Assembly: GCA_964445745.1 (NCBI GenBank)
Contig: CAYULU010000010.1
Location: 1 to 44,885, forward strand
Direction of reading: 5' to 3'
DNA from: UBA1443 sp964445745
GTDB taxonomy: Bacteria; Omnitrophota; Omnitrophia; Omnitrophales; Aquincolibacteriaceae
DNA: 44,885 nt
A model generated the notes under the pieces. It was not told where the DNA came from and ran no database searches. It worked only from the letters and a program-made list of their open reading frames with translations. Shown here in pieces: positions 23,906-32,472 of the stretch; within the stretch, counting starts at the first letter, position 1, and every line of letters starts with the position of its first letter. Both the position numbers and the translations under genes were made by a program.

Positions 23906-24511
23906 ATGAAAAACAAACTTGTCATCGGACTGACGGGTGGTTTTGGAAGCGGGAAAAGCACCGTGGCGAAAATATTTCGAAAAAAGGGTGCTACTGTGAT
24001 TGACGCGGATCAGATCGCGCACCAGACCCTTAAAAAAAACAACCCACTTTTTAAAAAAATCAAGGTCCTTTTCCCCGAGGCTCTGAGCCGATGTGGCCGG
24101 CATATGGACCGGAAAAAAATAGCGGGGAAAATTTTTTCAAATCCCGGGAAACGGGAGCGATTGGAAGCCCTGATCCACCCGTATGTTTTTAAGCAGATCC
24201 AAAAAAAAACGGTAACGGCCAAAAAAAAAATTGTGGTTGCTGAAGTTCCGTTGTTGTTTGAAACAGGTTTTGACCGAGGTTGTGACAGGACTCTGGCGGT
24301 GACGTGCCGACGGTCGGTCAAAATCGCGCGTCTTCTTGCAAAAGGTTTTTCCCGTAAGGAGATTGCATCTCGGGAAAAAGCACAGATGAAAGAATCTTTA
24401 AAAATAAAAAAGGCGGACTTCGTCATCGATAACTCGGGTTCTGTAGCCAAGACCCAAGACAACGCAAACCGGCTCTGGAATCGGCTGGAAAATCTGAAAT
24501 CTGATTGTTGA
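23906..24511 (+). CDS. coaE: dephospho-CoA kinase
   Basis: Last step of coenzyme A synthesis: phosphorylates the ribose 3'-OH of dephospho-CoA with ATP. A 201-residue P-loop kinase with GLTGGFGSGKST at residue 8, the DADQIAH motif, EVPLLFETG, and AREK/DFVIDNSG-like segments near the C-terminus. These are the standard CoaE landmarks and the length is normal. It is unusually lysine-rich, with A-run codons in the middle (residues 90-110). It lies between polA and rho; a polA-coaE-rho order is common in several bacteria, so one transcript is plausible. Confidence 0.93.
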   Translation: MKNKLVIGLTGGFGSGKSTVAKIFRKKGATVIDADQIAHQTLKKNNPLFKKIKVLFPEALSRCGRHMDRKKIAGKIFSNPGKRERLEALIHPYVFKQIQKKTVTAKKKIVVAEVPLLFETGFDRGCDRTLAVTCRRSVKIARLLAKGFSRKEIASREKAQMKESLKIKKADFVIDNSGSVAKTQDNANRLWNRLENLKSDC

Positions 24512-24540
24512 ATCTTAAACATTTAAAGGAGAGCATCCCG

Positions 24541-25947
24541 ATGCAAAAAGAAAAAAACCACCATCACTACCACCGCCGAAGCGAGGATCTTCACCCTTCC
24601 AAGCGCCCTCCGATGCGTGACGATGACGCGCAGGTGAACGGCGAAGCTTTGGAAAAGGCAATGCAACAACAACGGGCCGGGGAAAAGCCGCTGGACGTGG
24701 CCGGTCTCAAAAGAGCGAAGATTGCTAAACTTCAGGAAATGGCTCACAAACTCAATATCGAAAACGCTTCCGGGCTCAAGAAACAGGATTTGATTTTTAA
24801 AATTCTGCAGGCCCAGGCCCAACAGTCCGGGTTCATGTTCGGCGAAGGGGTGCTCGAAATTCTCGAGGACGGGTTTGGTTTTCTCCGGTCACCGAATTAT
24901 AATTATCTTCCTTCACCGGATGATATTTATGTCAGCCCAAGCCAAATTCGTCGTTTCAACCTTCGAACGGGGGATGTTGTGAGTGGGCTCATTCGTCCGC
25001 CCAAGGAAGGGGAACGTTATTTCGCCCTGCTTAAGGTGGAGTTAATTAATTTCGAGGAAACGGACAAGGCGAAGGACAAGATCGCTTTTGACAACCTGAC
25101 CCCGCTTTACCCGAATAAGAGAATTCAGCTTGAAACCACGACCGAGGAAGTCTCGATGCGTGTGATGAATCTTCTCACACCTGTCGGATTTGGCCAGCGT
25201 GGGATGATCGTTGCCCAGCCCTATAGCGGTAAAACAATTCTCTTGCAGAAGATCGCCAACTCGATTACGACCAATCATCCGGATGCATACCTGATTGTGT
25301 TGTTGATCGATGAGCGCCCCGAAGAAGTGACGGACATGCAACGTTCTGTCAAAGGCGAGGTCATTGCCTCGACTTTTGATGAACCCGCCGACCGGCACGT
25401 TCAAGTGGCAGAGATTGTTCTGGAAAAGGCAAAGCGCCTTGTTGAACACAAGCGGGATGTGGTTATCCTTCTGGATTCGATTACGCGTCTTGCCCGGGCC
25501 TATAACACGGTAGCTCCGCACTCCGGAAAAATTCTATCAGGAGGTGTAGATTCAAATGCCTTGCATAAGCCGAAGCGTTTTTTTGGTTCCGCGAGAAACG
25601 TGGAAGAAGGCGGTAGTCTCACCGTGATTGCGACTGCGCTGGTGGACACCGGATCGCGGATGGATGAAGTTATTTTTGAGGAGTTTAAAGGAACTGGTAA
25701 TATGGAGTTGCAGCTTGATCGCAACCTTTTCCAGCGCCGGATTTATCCCGCGATCGATGTTAAAAAGTCGAATACGCGCAAAGAAGATCTGCTCATTCAG
25801 CCGGATGAACTGAACCGCGTCTGGATCCTGAGAAAAGTCCTGAACGAGCTGAACCCCACGGAGGCGATGGAGCTCCTGGTGGATCGTTTGAAAAAAACCA
25901 AGTCAAACGCAGAATTTCTTTTAAAGATGAACAATGCCAAGGACTAG
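24541..25947 (+). CDS. rho: transcription termination factor Rho
   Basis: A hexameric RNA helicase that ends untranslated transcripts. From ATG 24541 behind AAAGGAGAG it has 468 residues. A His/Arg-rich N-terminal insertion (residues 3-25) precedes the Rho_N helices (LDVAGLKRAKIAKLQEMA), then the RNA-binding cold-shock-type domain (GEGVLEILEDGFGFLRS, DIYVSPSQIRRFNLRTGD). The motor domain has Walker A VAQPYSGKTILLQ, Walker B DVVILLDSITRLARAYN and the Q/R loops LSGGVDSNAL and KRFFGSARNVEEGGS. The upstream TTG 24505, which overlaps coaE, is less likely. rpmE follows, an order also known from Firmicutes (rho-rpmE). Confidence 0.96.
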   Translation: MQKEKNHHHYHRRSEDLHPSKRPPMRDDDAQVNGEALEKAMQQQRAGEKPLDVAGLKRAKIAKLQEMAHKLNIENASGLKKQDLIFKILQAQAQQSGFMFGEGVLEILEDGFGFLRSPNYNYLPSPDDIYVSPSQIRRFNLRTGDVVSGLIRPPKEGERYFALLKVELINFEETDKAKDKIAFDNLTPLYPNKRIQLETTTEEVSMRVMNLLTPVGFGQRGMIVAQPYSGKTILLQKIANSITTNHPDAYLIVLLIDERPEEVTDMQRSVKGEVIASTFDEPADRHVQVAEIVLEKAKRLVEHKRDVVILLDSITRLARAYNTVAPHSGKILSGGVDSNALHKPKRFFGSARNVEEGGSLTVIATALVDTGSRMDEVIFEEFKGTGNMELQLDRNLFQRRIYPAIDVKKSNTRKEDLLIQPDELNRVWILRKVLNELNPTEAMELLVDRLKKTKSNAEFLLKMNNAKD

Positions 25948-25948
25948 C

Positions 25949-25981
25949 CCGGTTTTTGGGGTAAAAAGACCCCGGAGCCGG
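25949..25981 (+). terminator. hairpin in the rho-rpmE spacer (terminator or bL31 leader)
   Basis: GGGGT at 25958-25962 pairs with ACCCC at 25969-25973 around AAAAAG, inside flanking CCGG boxes at 25949-25952 and 25978-25981. No T run follows directly, so it may be an RNA leader of the ribosomal protein gene rather than a terminator. Leader-mediated control of bL31 is known in other bacteria. Confidence 0.35.
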
Positions 25982-26027
25982 ATCTACAAAAACAGCTGGA
26001 CGTCAGCGAAAAAAGGAGAGCAATAAA

Positions 26028-26348
26028 ATGAAAAAAGATATTCACCCTAATTATCAGCCCTGCACGATTGATTGTACTTGCGGCAATTCAATTAAAACGC
26101 GGAGCGTCTTGCCCCGAATCCAGGTTGACATCTGTTCTGCCTGCCACCCGTTTTTTACCGGGAAGCAAAAATTGATGGATACCGCGGGGCGGATCGATCG
26201 CTTCAAGAAGAAATTTCAGGATAAAATTGTTGGCGCGAAAAAATCCACCAAGGCGACGCCCGCCTCAGCATTAAAAGCTCGAGTGGCTGATATGAAAAAA
26301 AGCAATTTTCAGGCGCTGAAAGAAAAGGTTAAGGCAGAAGGAAAATAA
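26028..26348 (+). CDS. rpmE: 50S ribosomal protein bL31, zinc-binding form with C-terminal extension
   Basis: A 106-residue bL31. KKDIHPNYQ starts it, and the zinc ribbon cysteines C16, C18, C36 and C39 (CTCGN and CSACHPFFTG) mark it as the C+ type. GRIDRFKKKF ends the conserved core at about residue 63. A lysine/alanine-rich tail of about 40 residues follows, beyond the usual length near 70. The start is supported by AAAGGAGAG at 26012-26020. The C+ form is the one normally used when zinc is plentiful; no C- paralogue is seen here. Confidence 0.95.
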   Translation: MKKDIHPNYQPCTIDCTCGNSIKTRSVLPRIQVDICSACHPFFTGKQKLMDTAGRIDRFKKKFQDKIVGAKKSTKATPASALKARVADMKKSNFQALKEKVKAEGK

Positions 26349-26405
26349 AACAGATCCACGATCCCTGCTCCATGCGCTGTTGCATTGGCGCGTGGGTGAA
26401 GGGTC

Positions 26406-27506
26406 ATGGGTAAACGAAGCGTCTTGGTGATGAGAATCCGCGAACGACTTGAAAAAATAGAGGCGAGGTTTGTCGAGCTTGAGGAAACACTTGCAAGGCC
26501 CGAAGCCATGCGTGATACCTATCAGCTCCAACGGCTCAGTAAAGAAATTGCGCAGATTCGGCCTATTGCCGAATCGTTCCGGCAATACCGAAAGCTCGAA
26601 AAAGAGCTGTTGGAGCTTCAAGGCAATCTTGCGCATGGTCAGGAAGATCCCGCGATGCGGGGATTGATTGAGGAAGAAATCAAAATTCTTCAATCTGACC
26701 TTGAGCGGATCAACGGTCAGCTTGAAGATATGGTGCTCGAAGGTTGCGAGCCGGATGCCGCTCGTGACGTCATTGTGGAAATTCGCGCAGGGACGGGGGG
26801 CGAAGAGGCTGCGCTATTTTCAGCGAACCTTTTCCGGATGTACTCGCAGTTCGCTGCCGGGCACAAGTTGAAGATCGAAGTGATGGATATGAGTCCCACG
26901 GGAATCGGGGGGTTGAAGGAAATTATTTTCGGAGTAAGCGGAGAGCGCGCTTACAGCCTTTTTAAATATGAGAGCGGCATTCATCGCGTTCAACGTGTTC
27001 CCAAAACGGAGTCAAGCGGACGAATTCACACTTCGGCTGTGACGGTGGCGGTGTTGCCCGAGGCCGATGAAACGGAGATCGCCATCCAGCCGAATGATCT
27101 CAGGATTGATGTGTACCGCGCGTCCGGAGCCGGCGGCCAACATGTCAACAAGACAGAATCGGCGGTGCGAATCACGCACCTTCCAACAGGGTTTGTTGTG
27201 GCGTGTCAGGATGAAAGGTCCCAGCACAAGAACAAGGCCAAAGCTATGCGAATTTTGCGGGCCAAAATTTATGAATTTCAGAAAGAAAAAAGCGATGCTG
27301 AGATGGCAAAAAACCGTCGGGAGCAAGTGGGTTCCGGAGACCGCTCCGGGAAAATTCGCACTTATAATTATCCGGATCAGCGTGTGACGGATCACCGGAT
27401 CGGCCTTACTCTCCACGATCTTTCGAACATCATGGAAGGCCACCTCGATGAAGTTATCAAAGCGTTGGCCGAGGACGAAAAAGTCCACAAGCTCACTCAG
27501 GTATAG
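26406..27506 (+). CDS. prfA: peptide chain release factor 1
   Basis: Class I release factor reading UAA and UAG. Helical N-terminal domain, then the P-x-T specificity tripeptide in HRVQRVPKTES (PKT, RF1 type rather than the SPF of RF2), and the catalytic GGQ in GAGGQHVNKTESAVRITH. The C-terminal HDLSNIMEG is canonical. Length 366 from ATG 26406; ATG 26430 gives a 358-residue product that starts where most RF1 do, and could be the true start. prmC, which methylates the GGQ glutamine, follows after 65 bases, a classical functional pairing. Confidence 0.95.
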   Translation: MGKRSVLVMRIRERLEKIEARFVELEETLARPEAMRDTYQLQRLSKEIAQIRPIAESFRQYRKLEKELLELQGNLAHGQEDPAMRGLIEEEIKILQSDLERINGQLEDMVLEGCEPDAARDVIVEIRAGTGGEEAALFSANLFRMYSQFAAGHKLKIEVMDMSPTGIGGLKEIIFGVSGERAYSLFKYESGIHRVQRVPKTESSGRIHTSAVTVAVLPEADETEIAIQPNDLRIDVYRASGAGGQHVNKTESAVRITHLPTGFVVACQDERSQHKNKAKAMRILRAKIYEFQKEKSDAEMAKNRREQVGSGDRSGKIRTYNYPDQRVTDHRIGLTLHDLSNIMEGHLDEVIKALAEDEKVHKLTQV

Positions 27507-27571
27507 ATCAGCGTGGGTCAAGGATCGGGATTTTGAAGTTTTTAAAAAGTAATTTATAAGGTGCATTCTCG

Positions 27572-28513
27572 ATGGTCACGGACCCCAAAGATGGATCTAT
27601 AAGGGCACTGCTCCAAAAAGGAGAAAACAGTCTTTTAAAAGCGGGGATTGAAGAGGCGAGAGAAGAAATACTGCGAATCCTTGAAAACGTACTGGGTATT
27701 TCAAGGTCATCGATTTATCTTGATGGAGACAGGACAGTTTCCAACGAAGAGCAACAGCGTTTTTTGAAAATCGTGGGGGAGAGAATGACGCGGCGACCGC
27801 TCGCGTATATTTTGGGAGAAGCGTGTTTTTGTGAAGAAACGTTGTGGGTCAACGAGCATTGCCTTATTCCCCGGCCTGAAACTGAAATTTTGGTGGAAAA
27901 GGTTGTTGCGGCGATCCAAAAAAAACAGCAGGATTTTTGCAGATTGCCGATCCGGGAAAACAATCCTACCGGAAATTTTTCCTTTCTTGATATCGGAACC
28001 GGTACCGGGGCAATAGCGATTTCATTGCTTCGAACTTTTCCGAATGCGCAAGGAACCCTGCTTGACATCTCGAAGGAAGCGATCGAAGTGGCCCGGCGCA
28101 ATATTCAGAAATACAGGTTAGGAGGGCGGGCCCGTTTAATCCCGGGTGACTTTTTCAAGCTGTCTCAGGGGCTCGCAGAAAGGGATACCCCTCATTTTGT
28201 GTTTGATGTGATCGTTTCAAACCCGCCGTATCTTTCCGAACTTGATTTTCAAAATATTCAGCCCGAGCTCAAGCATGAGCCCCGGGAAGCCCTTGATGGC
28301 GGGAAAGACGGGTTTCATTTTTACAGACAGCTTATCCCTCTTGCCAAGGGGCCGTTAAGGGCTGGAGGGTTGTTGGCCCTAGAGGTCGGAGCAGGACAGT
28401 CCGGAATGGTTTCAAAGTGGCTTCAGGATGCGGGTTATGATAATATCCACCGTTTCAAGGACTATCTGGGGATCGAAAGAGTCGTTACGGCATGGAACGC
28501 CAAACGAAACTGA
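27572..28513 (+). CDS. prmC: release factor N5-glutamine methyltransferase
   Basis: SAM-dependent enzyme that methylates the GGQ glutamine of RF1/RF2 and boosts release. 313 residues: N-terminal helical domain with RRPLAYILGEACF, then a Rossmann methyltransferase domain with FLDIGTGTGAIAISL and the catalytic VSNPPYLS (NPPY binds the glutamine). EPREALDGGKDGFHFYRQL is a typical PrmC block. It is some 30 residues longer than E. coli PrmC, with an insertion around residues 120-135. It lies directly after prfA, as in many genomes. Confidence 0.95.
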   Translation: MVTDPKDGSIRALLQKGENSLLKAGIEEAREEILRILENVLGISRSSIYLDGDRTVSNEEQQRFLKIVGERMTRRPLAYILGEACFCEETLWVNEHCLIPRPETEILVEKVVAAIQKKQQDFCRLPIRENNPTGNFSFLDIGTGTGAIAISLLRTFPNAQGTLLDISKEAIEVARRNIQKYRLGGRARLIPGDFFKLSQGLAERDTPHFVFDVIVSNPPYLSELDFQNIQPELKHEPREALDGGKDGFHFYRQLIPLAKGPLRAGGLLALEVGAGQSGMVSKWLQDAGYDNIHRFKDYLGIERVVTAWNAKRN

Positions 28514-28585
28514 AGAGAAAACAGTGTTTGTTGGGTTGGGATGACGCTCAAGAGGGAAAAACCCGGTCGATAGGCTGGAAATGAT

Positions 28586-29851
28586 ATGGATAAACTGATT
28601 ATTCAAGGCAGAACCAGATTAAAAGGTGAGGTAGATATTTCCGGGTCGAAGAACGCGGTTCTGCCGATTATGGCAGCGGCGCTTCTTTCCGAAGAGGAGT
28701 CTGTGATTGAAAATGTCCCGAACCTTTGGGATGTTCAGACCATGGTGAAACTTCTCAGGTCACTCGGGGCGAAAGCCATTCTCGAATCAGGTGTTTTAAA
28801 GATCAAGCCGGGAAATCACCTCAAGTCACTTGCGCCTTATAAGCTGGTCAAGACCATGCGTGCTTCCGTGTGCGTGCTCGGGCCTCTTCTGGCAAGATTG
28901 GGAGAAGCGGAAGTTTCTCTTCCCGGCGGATGCGCAATCGGGCCCCGGCCGATAGACCTGCATCTTAAGGGTCTGGAAGCGTTAAATGCGGAAATCCAGA
29001 TAGATCACGGTTATGTGCGCGCGAAGGTCGTGAGCCGTCTCCGTGGGGCGGACATTTACCTTGGGGGAGGATACGGATCGTCAGTGCTTGCCACAGGAAA
29101 TGTGCTGATGGCGGCTGTTCTTGCCCAAGGAAGGACGGTGATAGAAAATGCCGCTTGTGAACCCGAGGTCGTTGATCTTGCGAATTTTTTAAAAAAGATG
29201 GGCGCCAAAATTCAGGGAGAGGGATCGCCGAGGATTGAGATTGAAGGTGTCAAAAAGCTCCGTGGAGTTAACTACCGGGTCATTCCCGACCGGATTGAAG
29301 CCGGGACTTACATGTTTGCTTCGGCGATCACTCAGGGAGACGTGCTTATCCGGAAAATGGAACCGGGTCATTTGAATGCGGTGATCGATAAGCTTCAACA
29401 AGCTGGCGTCCGGATTGAGAAGTACAAGAATGCAGTGCGCGTCAAGAGAATCGGGAAACTCAGAGCCTCAGACGTTACAACGCTTGCGTATCCGGCGTTT
29501 CCAACCGATCTTCAGGCCCAGGCGATGGCACTGATGACGGTCACCCCCGGGATCAGCATTATTACGGAAAAGATCTACCCCAATCGGTTTATGCATGTCC
29601 CTGAGCTCGGACGTATGGGAGCCAAGATCTTTCTTGAAGGACCGAGCGCGATTGTACATGGAGTAAGAAAACTGAGCGGTGCACCCGTGATGGCCTCAGA
29701 CCTCCGGGCGAGTGCCGCGCTTGTTCTTGCCGCCCTTGTGGCGGAAGGAGAGACCGAGGTCCAGCGCATTTATCATCTGGATCGAGGTTATGAAGATCTT
29801 GAAAGAAAATTGACGGTGCTAGGTGCTGTGATAAGAAGAGAGAAGGAATAA
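28586..29851 (+). CDS. murA: UDP-N-acetylglucosamine 1-carboxyvinyltransferase
   Basis: First committed step of peptidoglycan synthesis: transfers enolpyruvate from PEP to UDP-GlcNAc. 421 residues with the family opening ISGSKNAVLPIMAAALL, and active-site C116 in PGGCAIGPRPIDLHL, the cysteine attacked by fosfomycin, so an intrinsically Asp-type resistant enzyme is not predicted. PAFPTDLQAQ and NRFMHVPELGRMGA are further landmarks. Length matches E. coli MurA (419). It lies between prmC and rpsP; a murA-rho-rpmE-prfA-prmC neighbourhood is known in Bacillus. Confidence 0.96.
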   Translation: MDKLIIQGRTRLKGEVDISGSKNAVLPIMAAALLSEEESVIENVPNLWDVQTMVKLLRSLGAKAILESGVLKIKPGNHLKSLAPYKLVKTMRASVCVLGPLLARLGEAEVSLPGGCAIGPRPIDLHLKGLEALNAEIQIDHGYVRAKVVSRLRGADIYLGGGYGSSVLATGNVLMAAVLAQGRTVIENAACEPEVVDLANFLKKMGAKIQGEGSPRIEIEGVKKLRGVNYRVIPDRIEAGTYMFASAITQGDVLIRKMEPGHLNAVIDKLQQAGVRIEKYKNAVRVKRIGKLRASDVTTLAYPAFPTDLQAQAMALMTVTPGISIITEKIYPNRFMHVPELGRMGAKIFLEGPSAIVHGVRKLSGAPVMASDLRASAALVLAALVAEGETEVQRIYHLDRGYEDLERKLTVLGAVIRREKE

Positions 29852-29863
29852 ATTCAGCGGACA

Positions 29864-29907
29864 GCGTTGAGCGCGGGGGAAAATATCCCGCACGAAACGC
29901 TCGACGC
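29864..29907 (+). promoter_or_regulatory. nested hairpin in the rpsP leader
   Basis: GCGTTGAGCG at 29864-29873 pairs with CGCTCGACGC at 29898-29907 (nine matches plus one G-U). An inner GCGGG/CCCGC stem lies at 29873-29877 and 29887-29891. It sits 14 bases before the rpsP Shine-Dalgarno AAGGAGG. It could be an attenuator or autoregulatory leader for bS16, or the end of murA; function is inferred. Confidence 0.45.
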
Positions 29908-29932
29908 TATACGCTAATAAGGAGGAAATAAA

Positions 29933-30190
29933 GTGTCAGTTAAAATCAGAATGAAACGTTTCGGAACGAAAGACAAGGCGAAGTGGCGCGTAGTCGTGTG
30001 TGATTCCAAATCCCCGCGCGATGGACGCTTCATCGAAGAAATCGGTCACTACGATCCGCTTCCCAAGCAGGAAAAGCTGGTGGTCAAGGAAGCCCGCCTC
30101 GAATATTGGGTGAAAAATGGTGCCCAAGTGAGCGAAGCCTTGAAAAGTCTTTTGCGTCGGCAGAAGAAAAAACAGAAGGCAAAGGCTTAA
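29933..30190 (+). CDS. rpsP: 30S ribosomal protein bS16
   Basis: An 85-residue small-subunit assembly protein. The opening VKIRMKRFGTKDKAKWRVVV and SPRDGRFIEEIGHYDPLP are diagnostic. The end (LRRQKKKQKAKA) is lysine-rich. Start is GTG 29933, placed 7 bases after a strong AAGGAGG at 29919-29925. It opens the rpsP-trmD-rplS run, in which rimM, normally second, is missing. Confidence 0.96.
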   Translation: MSVKIRMKRFGTKDKAKWRVVVCDSKSPRDGRFIEEIGHYDPLPKQEKLVVKEARLEYWVKNGAQVSEALKSLLRRQKKKQKAKA

Positions 30191-30226
30191 CTTAAAAGGC
30201 CAAAAAGTTTAAAGGTGCTTGCGTCT

Positions 30227-30257
30227 TAAAAAGCCCGAAGGGTTTCAAAGCTTTTTA
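30227..30257 (+). promoter_or_regulatory. hairpin between rpsP and trmD
   Basis: TAAAAAGC at 30227-30234 pairs perfectly with GCTTTTTA at 30250-30257 around a 15-base loop. The A-rich and T-rich arms look like a bidirectional-type terminator or attenuator that would lower trmD expression relative to rpsP. The 108-base spacer otherwise holds nothing recognisable. Confidence 0.45.
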
Positions 30258-30298
30258 GCCGATTAAGATTTTAGAGCCTGCCTCGGCCCCGTGTCGCT

Positions 30299-31033
30299 AT
30301 GGCATTGTTGATTGATGTTGTCACTCTTTTTCCGGATTTCTTTAAAAGTCCGTTGAGCGAGTCGCTCCTCAAAAAAGCACAGGAACGCGGTCTTGTAAGC
30401 GTGCGAGTTCATAACTTGAGGGATTGGACGCACGACCGGCACAGAACTGCGGATGACAAGCCGTTTGGTGGCGGGGCGGGGATGGTCCTGAAGCCCGAGC
30501 CGATTTTTGAATGTGTGGAAGAAGTTGCGGCAGACGGGTGGGTTGTTCTCCTGGATCCGCAGGGTGATCCGATGAGCCAAAAGCTGGCCCGTCAACTTGC
30601 AAAAAAAAGGCACCTCGTCTTGATTGCGGGACATTATGAAGGTGTGGATCAGCGAGTGAAGGATCACCTCATCGACCAAGAGATTTCGGTGGGAGATTTT
30701 ATTACGATGGGGGGAGAGGCCCCGGCGGTTTGTGTGATCGAAGCGGTCGTGAGGCTGGTGCCCGAAGTGGTTGGGAATGAAGAATCTCTCGCGAATGAAA
30801 GCTTTGAGCACGGAGTTCTGGAGCATCCGCAGTACACGAGACCTCGTGAATACAGGGGATGGAAAGTGCCCGAAGTGCTGGTATCCGGTCACCATGAGGA
30901 AGTGAAGGCTTGGCAGAGAAAAACGTCTGTACAGGCGACGAAAGAAAAAAGGCCTGATCTTGTAGCGAATTTTAAAAATAATAGCAAAGAAGTTAGGAAG
31001 GCCCCCGGGCATTCCGGCAAGAAAAATAAGTAG
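30299..31033 (+). CDS. trmD: tRNA (guanine37-N1)-methyltransferase
   Basis: A SPOUT-fold enzyme that methylates G37 of tRNAs to prevent +1 frameshifting. 244 residues with IDVVTLFPDFF, NLRDWTHDRHRTADDKPFGGG, the knotted SAM site (IAGHYEGVDQRV and DFITMGGEAPA) and QYTRPREYRGWKVPEVLVSG. All the usual active-site landmarks are present. The C-terminus is lysine-rich. No clear Shine-Dalgarno precedes ATG 30299. It lies between rpsP and rplS, the conserved order, but without rimM. Confidence 0.95.
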   Translation: MALLIDVVTLFPDFFKSPLSESLLKKAQERGLVSVRVHNLRDWTHDRHRTADDKPFGGGAGMVLKPEPIFECVEEVAADGWVVLLDPQGDPMSQKLARQLAKKRHLVLIAGHYEGVDQRVKDHLIDQEISVGDFITMGGEAPAVCVIEAVVRLVPEVVGNEESLANESFEHGVLEHPQYTRPREYRGWKVPEVLVSGHHEEVKAWQRKTSVQATKEKRPDLVANFKNNSKEVRKAPGHSGKKNK

Positions 31034-31044
31034 CGTTAACCATC

Positions 31045-31071
31045 AACAGGAGCGTTTTTAGCACCCCTGTT
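31045..31071 (+). promoter_or_regulatory. small hairpin in the rplS leader
   Basis: AACAGG at 31045-31050 pairs with CCTGTT at 31066-31071, followed by TTTAA, just ahead of CCAGGAG and the rplS ATG. It could be a weak terminator after trmD or an L19 leader element. Evidence is limited to the inverted repeat. Confidence 0.3.
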
Positions 31072-31090
31072 TTTAACCAGGAGAACAATC

Positions 31091-31402
31091 ATGAGCCAAA
31101 TGAAATTGATAAATCAAGAACTTGAAACAAAAAAAATGCCCGATTTTAAAGTGGGCGATACGCTGAAAATACACATCCGGGTCAAAGAAGGGGACAAAAC
31201 ACGGCTTCAGCTGTTTGAGGGAATTTGTATCCGGAAAAAAGGTCGGGGTGCAAACGCGAGTTTTTCGGTTGCCAAAGAGAGCTACGGGGACATGGTTGAA
31301 AAAATTTTCCCCCTTTATTCCCCGACGATTGAGAAAATTGCCGTTAGCTCCAAAGGCAAGGCGCGACGGGCCAACCTTTACTATCTCAAAAACAAGAAAT
31401 AA
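31091..31402 (+). CDS. rplS: 50S ribosomal protein bL19
   Basis: A 103-residue protein at the 30S/50S interface. DFKVGDTLKIHIRVKEGDKTRLQLFEG, RKKGRGANASFSV and the C-terminal KGKARRANLYYLKNKK are typical bL19 stretches. The start at 31091 has CCAGGAG upstream. Length is slightly shorter than E. coli L19 (115). The next gene, rnhB, starts immediately after the stop codon with no spacer. Confidence 0.95.
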   Translation: MSQMKLINQELETKKMPDFKVGDTLKIHIRVKEGDKTRLQLFEGICIRKKGRGANASFSVAKESYGDMVEKIFPLYSPTIEKIAVSSKGKARRANLYYLKNKK

Positions 31403-32080
31403 ATGTCCCTCGACTCTACGCTCGCGGGCGGTTCGAGAAAAGAAATCCGGCAGGCAAACTTTGCAAGATTACTAGAGTTTGACCGGATTTGCTTTAAGGG
31501 GCCCGGGACACTGGCGGGAGTGGATGAGGCGGGACGAGGGCCTTTGGCAGGGCCGGTCGTTGCTGCGGCGGTTATTCTGGGGCCCACGAATGAACTGGTC
31601 GGAGTTAATGACTCAAAAAAACTTTCGCCGGCTCAGCGGGAAGAATTTTTTAAAAAAATTATCCGGTCCGCCAATGTCGGAGTCGGCGTGGCGGATGAAA
31701 AGATAATCGACGCCCTCAATATCTACGAGGCGACCCGGCTTGCAATGAAACGGGCCGTACAGGCATTAAGTCACACCCCTACTTTTCTTCTGGTGGACGG
31801 ACCCATCCGACTGGAGATCCCTGTGGCTCATCGGGGGATTGTGAACGGGGATCAAAAATCTGCTTCCATCGCATCGGCCTCCATTGTGGCCAAGGTTTTT
31901 CGTGACCGTTGGATGTGCCGCCTTCATGAACTTTATCCTGCTTACTCCTTCGACCGTCATAAGGGATATGGTACTGCGGTGCATCTGGAGGCCCTCCGAA
32001 CCTTTGGACCTTCTCCGGTTCACCGTCTCAGTTTTGCGCCAGTCGGACGTTTGACACGGAGAGAGACGGCCGGTGTATGA
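31403..32080 (+). CDS. rnhB: ribonuclease HII
   Basis: Removes ribonucleotides from DNA and RNA primers from RNA/DNA hybrids. 225 residues. The acidic active site is seen in GVDEAGRGPLAGPV (D, E), VNDSKKLSPAQRE, and LLVDGPI with a later acidic residue in the DRHKGYGT region. SIASASIVAKVFRD is a family hallmark. About 30 non-conserved residues precede the catalytic core. ATG 31403 follows the rplS stop directly, and its stop overlaps yraN (ATGA). The rplS-rnhB-yraN order is common. Confidence 0.95.
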   Translation: MSLDSTLAGGSRKEIRQANFARLLEFDRICFKGPGTLAGVDEAGRGPLAGPVVAAAVILGPTNELVGVNDSKKLSPAQREEFFKKIIRSANVGVGVADEKIIDALNIYEATRLAMKRAVQALSHTPTFLLVDGPIRLEIPVAHRGIVNGDQKSASIASASIVAKVFRDRWMCRLHELYPAYSFDRHKGYGTAVHLEALRTFGPSPVHRLSFAPVGRLTRRETAGV

Positions 32081-32472
32081 AATTATCTTTAAATCGGTCG
32101 GCGTTTTGTTACTCGTTGGGAACCCGCGGCGAGATTGCGGCCGCAGAATATCTCCGCAACAAAAAGTTTAAAATCCTCCAAAAAAATTATCGGTGTGGGA
32201 TGGGTGAGATTGACCTTATCGCGGAAAAAGGCGGAAGAATTCATTTTATCGAGATTAAAACGCGGAGCGGGCATGGATTCGGAGCCCCGGAGGAAGCCGT
32301 TGACCGGAAAAAACAGGCCAAGGTTGTTAAATTGGCCGAATGGTACCTTCAAACCATGAAGCTTCGGGATCCGCGAGTTTCACTGGACGTTCTTGGAGTG
32401 ACCTGGAAAGAAAACGGGGAGCCGGTTTTTCGGTTTATTGAGGGTGCGTTTGAAAAGGAAGACGAGCGATGA
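32077..32472 (+). CDS. YraN/UPF0102-family predicted endonuclease
   Basis: A 131-residue member of the UPF0102 family, a small restriction-endonuclease-like fold. The landmark block is GEIDLIAEKGGRIHFIEIKTRSG (E-x-D-L and E-x-K, the PD-(D/E)xK pattern), preceded by RNKKFKILQKNYRC. The biological substrate of the family is not settled; DNA repair or processing has been suggested from gene context. It follows rnhB with a 4-base overlap and overlaps the next transporter gene by another ATGA. Confidence 0.9.
   Translation: MKLSLNRSAFCYSLGTRGEIAAAEYLRNKKFKILQKNYRCGMGEIDLIAEKGGRIHFIEIKTRSGHGFGAPEEAVDRKKQAKVVKLAEWYLQTMKLRDPRVSLDVLGVTWKENGEPVFRFIEGAFEKEDER

Noticed and set aside
24505..24540. Upstream TTG start for rho
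   Set aside because: ATG 24541 has AAAGGAGAG at proper spacing and begins the normal Rho N-terminus.
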